Part shown: one piece after another, positions 1-7,700 of the stretch | Layout of the letters: each line of letters opens with the position of its first letter | How positions within the stretch are numbered: position 1 is the stretch's first letter | Assembly (NCBI GenBank): GCA_037447655.1 | Contig: JBBHKE010000670.1 | Coordinates: 1 to 14,202 of the forward strand | Source of the DNA: Zygnema cylindricum | Taxonomy: Eukaryota; Streptophyta; Zygnematophyceae; Zygnematales; Zygnemataceae | Length of the DNA stretch: 14,202 bases | Direction of reading: 5' to 3' | Made by a program: the position numbers and the translations under genes | The notes under the pieces: generated by a model | Database searches by the model: none | Told to the model about the DNA's origin: nothing | What the model saw: only the letters and a program-made list of their open reading frames with translations

Positions 1-576
1 AGAGATAGGAAATAGAAAAATTAGAAGATAGGACCCTCTCTCCCAGAGAGCTTCTGTACAAAAGGTCAACTTTGACCCTCCATAACTTACTGCTCAGGGG
101 AGCAAATTCAGAGATTTTTTTTGGTATCGACTCAGGGGAGTCTTTCCTTCACAGGGGTGAAGTTGGCCAGAGTTATTGTTTGCCAGGGTGGCAATTATTT
201 TTGCTGAAACACAAAGGGGTCAGGGTTATCATAGAGGCTTCTTGGAAGCTGTCCACTCTGAGGACTTATGCATGTCTCAGAGTTTCAGACAACATTATAG
301 TGCGCACGAAATAAAATCAAACAAACAAATCAACAAAAAACTACGTAGTACTAATGTAGTACCGAAAAGTACACACAAAAGCAAATAGCGACAAACCTTA
401 CACACCAAATAATATTTGTACTTGGTCGTCGCGGAACCGAATCTACGCGAGACTACGAATCAACGAAATACTATGCGAAATAATAAAACTGAATCAGGAC
501 CACACGTGTGACTAAACGACAAACTACTTGGTCGTGCGACAGACCGCGACGATCGATTACATTTTTGTTTCTAACA
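1..576 (-). mobile_element. Ty1/copia retrotransposon 3' LTR, outer end not seen
   Basis: Read on the minus strand, this DNA starts with TGTTAG immediately after a purine-rich tract that follows the RNase H coding region. This is the usual layout of a copia 3' LTR. The outer end was not found, because no clear matching CA end or target duplication is visible, so the LTR may run past the window start or be truncated. Inside it are a 10-bp direct repeat ACTTGGTCGT (420-429, 525-534), the palindromes ACTACGTAGT and CACACGTGTG (501-510), an inverted pair TCGTCGCGG/CCGCGACGA (426-434, 543-551) and a cluster of hairpins in the first 290 bases. Short open frames at 72-388 look incidental. The LTR start is well supported and the extent is an inference. 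Confidence 0.65.
92..194. repeat. cluster of short hairpins sharing an AGGG loop
   Basis: Four perfect inverted repeats with different stems carry nearly the same loop: GCTC-AGGG-GAGC (92-103), GACTC-AGGG-GAGTC (129-142), CTTCAC-AGGG-GTGAAG (147-162) and TTGCCA-GGG-TGGCAA (180-194). Nearby are GGTCAA-CT-TTGACC (64-77), CTCTCT-CCC-AGAGAG (37-51), GCTTC-TTG-GAAGC (237-249) and ACTCTGAG/CTCAGAGT (255-262, 276-283). They lie in the element-distal part of the putative LTR. The function is unknown. Confidence 0.75.
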
Positions 577-594
577 ATCCCCCTCTCAAAACTG
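577..594 (-). other. copia polypurine tract (plus-strand primer site)
   Basis: On the minus strand this reads TTTGAGAGGGGGAT directly before the TGTTAG that begins the LTR, and six bases after the end of the pol reading frame (stop at 601-603). In LTR retrotransposons a purine run in this position primes plus-strand DNA synthesis. Sequence and placement both match the copia pattern. Confidence 0.7.
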
Positions 595-600
595 TAATCA

Positions 601-1211
601 TTACACCAAGCCTAATTTAGCTCTTCCTCTCAAAAGTACTTCATGAGCCGCAGCTTTCGTCAGCATATCCGCGGCTTCTTCCAATGTCGACACGTATAAA
701 AATTCAATCTCCTTTGCAGCGACCAAATCGCGTACAAAATGCCACTGGATCCTAATACGCGTTGTCCTTTTGTGGAATACAGGATTTTTGACCAATGCCA
801 TGGAGCTTATAGTGTCACAATAGATTTTCATTCATCCAATAGAAATTTTTAATTCTCCAAGTAACTCCTTCATCCAAATTGACGCCTTAAAAGTATGACA
901 CGCGTCCATATATTCTACTTCGGTTGAACTCACTGCGACAGTTGGCTGAAGTCGTGAAATCCAAAAAATTGTTGCGCCACCAAAAAAAAAAGATAACCAG
1001 ACGTTGACTTTCCTGTATCAAAATCTCCGCCCCAGTCCGCATCACAATATCCCACGCAATCCAAAGACACTTGTCCATATTGAAATAATAATTTAATCTC
1101 AGTTGTACTTGCAAGGTAACGAAAGATTATTTTCACGACTTCCCAATGAAACTTCTAAGGAGCCTGACAAAAACGGCTCACGATAGATACTGCGGCTCAA
1201 ATATCCAGTCT
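601..1211 (-). pseudogene. Ty1/copia pol fragment: end of reverse transcriptase plus RNase H, broken
   Basis: Minus-strand translation gives the typical copia C-terminal pol order. From about 1211 to 1090 is the end of the reverse transcriptase, with SIVSRFCQAP followed by KFHWEVVK and IFRYLAST. Then comes the RNase H core YCDADWGG...KSTSGYLFF (about 1050-980), QPTVAVSSTEVEYMDA (about 955-905), ALVKNPVFHKRT (about 800-765) and LYVSTLEEAADMLTKA (about 690-645), ending in KLGLV and a stop at 601. It is not functional. There are in-frame stops at 1197-1199, about 1160 and 832-834, and a one-base frame slip in a ten-base homopolymer (981-991). Gag, integrase and most of the reverse transcriptase are absent. 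Recognisable pol sequence stops near 1211, where a pogo fragment of opposite strand begins. The family is certain; the assignment rests on RNase H motifs. Confidence 0.9.
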
Positions 1212-1249
1212 GTATGTTTTCAGTTGTTCGTTACCGGACCGGTCCGAAG

Positions 1250-1555
1250 GGTTGGAATGATAAAACTGTGTTCCCACAATAGTTTGGAGAGACGAGGACT
1301 AAGCAAGGGGACAAAGAAGGACGACAAAAAATCATGTTCCCCGACAACTGTGGTGGATATTATATGTTAGGTGACTTGGAGCGAGTTCTACTTGCAAAAA
1401 ACACAATTTTACACTTCTTCCCCCCTAATGCAACGCATGTTGTTCAACCGGCAGACTCGTTCGTCATTTCTAAAATCAAGGACATGTGGACTCGCATATG
1501 GGACATTTGGAAAGAGTTTGAATCGTTGTTAGTTTTGAGAAGGAGCATTTATTGA
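1250..1555 (+). pseudogene. pogo/Tigger-type (DDE_1) transposase fragment, broken
   Basis: Plus-strand translation shows the C-terminal half of a DDE_1 superfamily transposase. GWNDKTVFPQ is followed by an in-frame TAG at 1280-1282, then GETRTKQGDKEGRQKIMF, PDNCGGY (about 1340-1360), LLAKNTILHFFPPNATHVVQ and PADSFVISKIKDMW. The DNCGG motif carries the second catalytic aspartate. The PPNATH..QP segment is the usual hallmark around the third acidic position. DNA-binding N-terminal domains, the first catalytic aspartate and terminal inverted repeats are not visible. After FESLL the frame loses similarity and stops at 1553-1555. It lies directly against the copia fragment on the other strand, so one element was probably inserted in or joined to the other. 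Similar PADSFVI-type transposases are, from memory, frequent in oomycetes, but that does not identify the host. Confidence 0.8.
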
Positions 1556-2460
1556 ATATTTTCCTTATCAGCGGCGAAACTGCCTCGTCGATGGCCCGAA
1601 ATCCAAGGGTGACACAGCTTCGTCGTTATCTCCCACAAAGAAGAGTCTGACCATTTGGTTTGTTACCAATGTAACGACGACCCTGTCTCATCGCATGGAC
1701 TTCCAAAGACGAAGTTCATTCGTCACTGATCCAAGAGGAGAGAGTTAGCATAGTATATGCATAAGGTTATGACTATCAACAAAGACGAGCGTTTTTACTG
1801 TGCATCAATTTAACACTTTGACCGAGAAGAAAACAAAACAAATGAAATGAATATAAAACCACATTCTTCCATGTAATGAAAACATAGTACGACCAAGATA
1901 AGCAGTGAGATGTATAATAAACAAGTCATATTGTCGGCATGTACAGCTGATACACAAAGGAGAAGATGCCGATCACATTAAATATAATTCAATATGAAAA
2001 AGTCATTAGGACAACAAGAAAAAAATGAAAACATACAAGTTGGATAAAAGATACAGCGTGACAAAAATAAAGTCACTTATAACAGCAATGGAAGCTAAAA
2101 TAATACAATTGTATGTTTCACGGTGATATCCTCTACAACGTTAAACTAAACAAAAAATGTATGGAAACCATTTAATCTACAATGTGATACAAAACCATAT
2201 GTTTTACAGTATTCTTAAGGATCGCATCCATACAATGGAAACCCCCTACTCAAAAAAAAGAAAACCGTGGTAATACTATACACACTATCTAAGTGGACCT
2301 CAAAGAAGAGCCTAACTTCTTCCCAAAGATCATATGTTGCCGCGGAATGCAGATTAATAAAACGACCGTCGGACGGGTTTCACTAAATGAAGAATTTGGA
2401 CGTTGATTATAATATCGGATACAAAAGATAAACAAAGGGAAAATCAACAACAGGGCGTAC
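1556..2460. other. AT-rich DNA without a recognisable gene
   Basis: No coding region, RNA gene or repeat could be supported. The first 200 bases may be the decayed tail of the pogo fragment, since they are richer in CG dinucleotides than what follows, but no motif confirms it. The remainder is AT-rich with stops in all frames. Confidence 0.5.
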
Positions 2461-2548
2461 ATGAGTTTGTCAATAGGGGTTAAAGGGGAGAGAGAGAGTA
2501 GGAAGACGAGAATTAGAGAGAAAAATAGGGAAAGGGTAGGGGACAAAA

Positions 2549-2808
<260 letters not shown>

Positions 2809-3232
2809 TGAGAGAGAAGAAGAAGAGAGGGGGGAGATTAATAGGGATTTGGTATGGAATAGAATAAGGGAGAGAGGGAGAGCATGGGAAGAAGAGGGGA
2901 CATAGTATATTACAAAAAAGGCACGAAACAGAATGAGGGGGAGAGGGAGAGAATAGGAAGAAAAGAGTGATAGAGAATAATCGAGAAAGGATATGGGACA
3001 GAATGAATGAGATAGGGAAAGTGGAAAGATGAGAGTGACACCCAATAATAGGTATATGGTACCGAACAGGACGAGAGAAAGGGAGAAATTGGTAAGAAGA
3101 GAGTGAGAGAGAGGGTAGAGAAAGGAGACGAGAAAGAATGAAAGAGGTTGACAATGCGAAGAGGGAGAGGGAGTGAGAAAGGGAAGAAGGATAGAGAGGG
3201 AAAAAGAGTGAGAGAGGAGATGAAAAAATGGA
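2809..3232. repeat. degenerate polypurine block continuing the (GA)n tract
   Basis: The plus strand stays strongly purine-biased (GAGA, GGGAGA, GAAAGA) for over 400 bases after the pure microsatellite, and for about 60 bases before it (2488-2550). Pyrimidines occur only as scattered short islands such as CATAGTATATTAC. It looks like old, mutated microsatellite. If the exon at 3250-3397 is real, this would be the pyrimidine-rich sense strand of its intron. Confidence 0.85.
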
Positions 3233-3249
3233 TACAGTCGCACACTTAC

Positions 3250-3397
3250 CTATGATATTCTCCGTATATCGTAGAAGATGCGCCCTTCTATGTTGTAACG
3301 CCATGAAATCGCCAACCCTAATATTGTTGTAAACCCTAAAATAATCCATGGCGCATTGGATTGTCGTTTCATTACAAGAGGCTGCGGAACGAAACAT
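3250..3397 (-). CDS. possible first exon of an unrecognised minus-strand gene
   Basis: On the minus strand an ATG at 3397 opens 49 codons beginning MFRSAASCNETTIQCAMDYF and ending LLRYTENII. A consensus donor G|GTAAGT follows (GT at 3249-3248, phase 1). The base composition is more balanced than in the surrounding repeats. I do not recognise the protein. No second exon could be fixed. Weak acceptor candidates lie beyond the polypurine block near 2384 and 2313, each giving only a short tail. It may be a relic or chance. The plus-strand frames over the same DNA (3356-3601) are equally unrecognised. Confidence 0.2.
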
Positions 3398-4087
3398 CTT
3401 CCTCAAAAAATGGATTTTTTTTATGAAAATGGCCCTGCGATATTTGCACGTCACCCACCGGTCGATCAGGACGTGAATGGGATTGGTCAGAACAAGAATC
3501 CTTTTTTTGTGTTATGTCCGTACTCGTCGTTATTTTGTTATCTTTTCAAGTTTCCAAGGCGCCGTGTTTTTTCCATCCTAAATTGTGTAACTTTATTGTA
3601 ATATGTACACATTATGACTCTAATTTGTTGACATTTTGAATATCAAACCCCATTTTAGAGTGAAACTTAACTCTAATCAAGGTCTATCTCGTTTACAGGT
3701 GTGGTATTACCGTTATGTTTCCATTTGACCATGTAATAGTGTTCATATGTACTCTATTAAGTTAGACGGACCTCAAAGCATTAACTTTCCACGACTTTAC
3801 AACATGTGTAAGCACACGACAGTACGCTTTCGTAACATACACAGTTTTTCGCATGCGAACATGTTATCCATTCACATTATCACACACACAAACGTACGTC
3901 TGAATGTATGTGAACGCCTATGTTGCAAACTCGACTCCACGTTTATTCTAAGCGCAGTTCTATATGAGAACGACAAATGTTCATTACAATGTCCGTACAA
4001 TTTTCGGTAACGAAGTACAATGATGTACGAACAACCACCCTCCGTACACCACACTATTCATTAAATATGTATGGTGACACCATTGAC
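3398..4087. other. region without a supported gene
   Basis: Frames of 60-90 codons exist on both strands (3747-4010 plus, 3872-4054 minus), but none shows a motif, a splice context or a convincing start. The palindrome TTCGCATGCGAA lies at 3849-3860. GTACG/GTAC-rich words recur between 3880 and 4030, which may mark a decayed repeat. Confidence 0.4.
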
Positions 4088-4530
4088 GCTACACCTTGAA
4101 TCGTTATTAGCGTATATAAATTATAAGTGTAAAGAAAAAATTAGCGTCATTCATTCTAATTTAGTGACAGGACACGTGGCAGATTATGGTCCACGACCTT
4201 AAATAGTGTAATTTATTCTGTTTAAGGTATCACTGTCAAAATTTTGGGGTGCCGATATAGCGTACATAAGGCTAATAACGATTCACGGTGTAATTCACAA
4301 GAACCGTAATTAACGTCACGGATAAATTAGAGTCAGTCACTGTATTTCGGGTATCATTGTCAATATTTTGGGGCCCCGATATAGAGTACATAAGTCTAAT
4401 AACGATTCGCGGTGTAGTTCTCATGAAAAATCACCGCGCGCAGCTACACCGCGCATCGTTATTACTGTCAAAGTTTAAATAGTGTGTAAGTAAATATACC
4501 GTCATTGACGCTAATTAAGAATTTGAAAAT
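4088..4530. repeat. block of related direct and inverted repeats (possible foldback/MITE-like element)
   Basis: One word family of about 22 bases occurs in both orientations. CTAATAACGATTCACGGTGT (4272-4291) and CTAATAACGATTCGCGGTGT (4396-4415) are direct copies. GCTACACCTTGAATCGTTAT (from 4088) and GCTACACCGCGCATCGTTAT (from 4443) are their inverted partners. TTAACGATGCGTGGTGTAC near 4530 is a further direct-orientation copy. Around the direct copies a longer unit of about 70 bases is duplicated with a 124-base period (4226-4298 and 4350-4420), sharing GTATCA.TGTCAA.ATTTTGGGG and CGATATAG.GTACATAAG. The pair 4396/4443 can form a strong hairpin. No coding capacity is seen. It lies just upstream of the fucosyltransferase gene. 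Confidence 0.7.
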
Positions 4531-4637
4531 TAACGATGCGTGGTGTACTGTACTGTACAGTATCGTACGAAATTCCAAACCTATTTCGAAGCTTCGCTTA
4601 AAGCGCAAAGCAAAACGTGACGCATGAAAGTCCCTCG

Positions 4638-4730
4638 ATGGCTACTATATTCGAAGCTGCATTCCTATTGGCTCTGCTGGTGCTGCCTGCTACGGGACGA
4701 TGCGGTCATTTGCCATTCTCCAATCGCCAC
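4638..4730 (+). CDS. exon 1 of the fucosyltransferase: signal peptide
   Basis: The ATG at 4638 opens 31 codons: MATIFEAAFLLALLVLPATG followed by RCGHLPFSNRH, then a consensus donor GTAAGA at 4731. It has a short N-region, a hydrophobic core FLLALLVLPA and a plausible cleavage after ATG (residues 18-20). It ends in phase 0, exactly what exon 2 at 6310 needs. The local composition is more GC-rich than its flanks. A different upstream exon is possible because the 1.58 kb intron is long, and the next in-frame ATG (6361, in exon 2) would give a protein without a signal peptide. Confidence 0.65.
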
Positions 4731-7700
4731 GTAAGAGCTTTTGTATTCTTTTCTCATGCAAGATCTTCGTGCACAATCGATCAATGACGTCATCAACGAT
4801 GGATTCAAATTATCACTAAATATAAAGCCCAGTACACCTTTTAATAATTATTGGTGTGGATGAATTATTTATCTGGGCTTCGTATCAGTGTTGTTAATTG
4901 TACAATTGATGTGGCTGCATTTGAACCGTTGACAGCGTTAATAAAGGAAGAGATTTGTATCACCAATGCTATTTTGTGGTGGAAGGACAAACCACTCTGG
5001 TACGGAATTAGTGTTGTTAGCGCTAATGATAGATATGGTATGGCGTCCAATGTCTCGTGTCTAATGCCGCATGGCCAAAGATCCAACATGAAGTCATCAA
5101 CATTCAATGTCCGATGACTGATGAATGTTCAATCTCTATCCAACAAAGTCGAATCTCCAATTTCCAATATCCAATGTCCAATGTCCAATGTCCGATTTCC
5201 AATGTCCAATGTCCAATGTCCAATGTCCAATTTCCAATGTCCAATGTCCAATGTCCAATTTCCAATGTCCAATGTCCAATGTCCAATGTAAAATGTCCGA
5301 TGTCTAATGTCCAATGTCCAATGTCCAATGCTGACTTTTGACATAACCTTAGGATAATAACACATAATCTCAACTGTGAATCCAATTCAAAGGTTTTTTG
5401 TTTCTATCTTGTCGAGTGTCTATTCATCGTTATCATCGCCATGAAAATTTATTTTATGAGTTTCTGATGCAATATCCAATTTATTTCAATGGCCATTCTC
5501 TCTACGATTTTTCAATTTATGTTAAAATTTTATTTCGGAGCTTAGTTTATTTTCCAATTTACGACTTCGATTGTTCAATTTTCCTTGATGCTTTAGAATC
5601 TTCGATTGCAATAATATGCGATAGCATGAAGAACTGAATGTTGAAAAATGCCCTCCCCAAAGGAAACTGGAAACTAGTAATTTTGTAAGGAATCAGGAAT
5701 TTTCACTATCCCCCAAAAATCAAAATAGGCATGGTTAATTATCTTTTTTTTTTCTGTCCCATATAGTTGAAATCATCAGTTTCCTCATCAGTGTTCATTT
5801 TACGACATCAGTGCCACTTCAAAATAAAAAAATAAAAAGGGTTTTTCAATTAGGATATGTTTAGGTTAAATATTTTCTCGCTGCTTTTTGTCCATGCCAT
5901 ATCGAAATGAATATATTCTTCTAGATTGTTAACTATCAAATACACAAAAATGTCATAATTTGCATAGTATTAATTCTGAGTATACTTTCAAATAATCTCA
6001 AATAAAAGTTCCTAAAATCCTTCGGACCACCCCGATAGGAATTCCGTTCTTGTTTAGAAGTATTTATGGGAAATTTCAAATATGCAATAATTATTTTGAT
6101 TTGAAATACTCAAGAATCTCCGATTTGTTCTAAATGTTTAGTTACTTTAACAAACTCTTTCCTAAATTTGATTATTCCCTCTATTGACTATTTCTTTTCT
6201 GTTTTTCTCTGTTCCTTCCTCCAACCCCTCATATTTAACGACTAACCCTCTAAAACTTGTCCATCCTTTGGGATATTTGGGATATTAATGGTGTTATTTT
6301 TTCCAACAGTTCTTCGATTTCTTAAGATTTCCATATTCACAAGAAACTCATCAACGTCAAATGCTTGCTACTTCACTAAATGACAAAAAATATTTTCATT
6401 TACAAGATAACGAGGCGGTTATTGACAGTTCACTTCAGGAACAAAAAGTGACGCAACATCTGATTCAGTCAGAAAAGTCTAGAATATTACGACTCACAAG
6501 CGGACGAAAAGACAAACGACTGGATTGGCCGGATCTGGTAAAGTGACTGATAATGGGTGGAGGGGATGGGGTTGGTGGGTGGGTGGGAGGAGAGGAGGGA
6601 CAGAGAAGATAATGGGTGGAGGGGAAGGGGTGTGTGGAGGAGGGGGGGTGGGTGGTGGGGAGGGGCTTGGTGGTTGGGTGGGTGAGTGGGTGGGAGGAGA
6701 GGTGGGAGGGAGAGGAAGCAGGGGAGGCGGAGAGGAAAAGTGGGAGGGAGGAGGGGAGGAAGAGGGAGGGGGGAAAGGAAGGAGGGAGTGAGGGAGTGGA
6801 AGGGAGGGAGAAAAAGGAGGAAGAGAAAGTGGAAGGATTTGAAGGAAGAGAGTATTCTACTGTTTGTTTGGTTTTTCAGTGTGACTTTTGTATTGTTATT
6901 ATTATTATCAATACAATTTGAGTTTGGAGGTTCGAGTTTGGAGGTTCTTATATCGACTTTTATTTATTCATTTTTCAGGATTTCGAAGCTTGTGGTGGAG
7001 CTTTACTTCCCGAAGAAGCGATGTTAAAAAAAGGGGGAAAACTTGGAGCCTCAATTGATTCAATTGATAAAATTGATATAGAAAAATCAAAATATATGTT
7101 AGTCTACCCGAGAATGGGTCTCGGAAACAGTCTTCGAGGATATACGAGTGCATTTGTTTTTAGTCTTTTATCGGGGAGGAGACTTGTGATGCTAAGTTCC
7201 GGGCCCCATTTTAAGGTAAGAAAAGATAGATAAAAGAAAAGTGGGACTCATATCTAAAGTGTAACAGTTTTAAAAAATAATGGATGGGGAAAGAGAAGAA
7301 AAATGTTGTCATTTGAGTGTCATTTTTTTTTTTTTTTTTTGCCTTAAGTACTGAAAACTCAAGGTATTTTTAAGTATTGAAAACTGAAGGTATTTTTTTA
7401 TTTTGTTTTTGAATAATTAGTATCCTTCAAAGGTTTTTTCTCTTTTTTGATTACTTTTGGCAAATTGTCATATGGTATGTGGATGTGAATATCTCACCTT
7501 TTTATATGCAAAACAAGTACTTTATTGAATGAGAGAGGTCAAGATAACATTTTGAGGGATAAAGTTATTACAACATTTATAGAGTATGTTGTATTTGAAT
7601 GGAAAAATAAGTCAGTAATTTTTTTGTTTGCTGTAGCTTATTGTAACAACGTATGCAATATTTTTTCATTAAACATCCTCAAAATTCTTTACCAGAATAA

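Noticed and set aside
1146-1370. Plus-strand 74-codon frame
   Set aside because: Its first part is antisense to copia reverse transcriptase, and its second part is a frame-shifted reading of the pogo fragment.
5157-5331. CRISPR-like array
   Set aside because: Units are contiguous 7-mers with no spacers, and the host is a eukaryote.
5057-5385. Repeat proteins on both strands with 7-residue periods
   Set aside because: They arise from a 7-base DNA repeat that has no stop in any frame. Several overlapping frames are open at once and none has a start context or motif.
6920-6947. GGTTCGAG word resembling a tRNA B box
   Set aside because: It lies in a 14-bp tandem duplication, with no matching A box, cloverleaf or acceptor stem around it.
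6525-7027. Gly/Arg/Glu-rich plus-strand frames
   Set aside because: They are low-complexity readings of the G-rich intron between the donor at 6538 and the acceptor at 6978.
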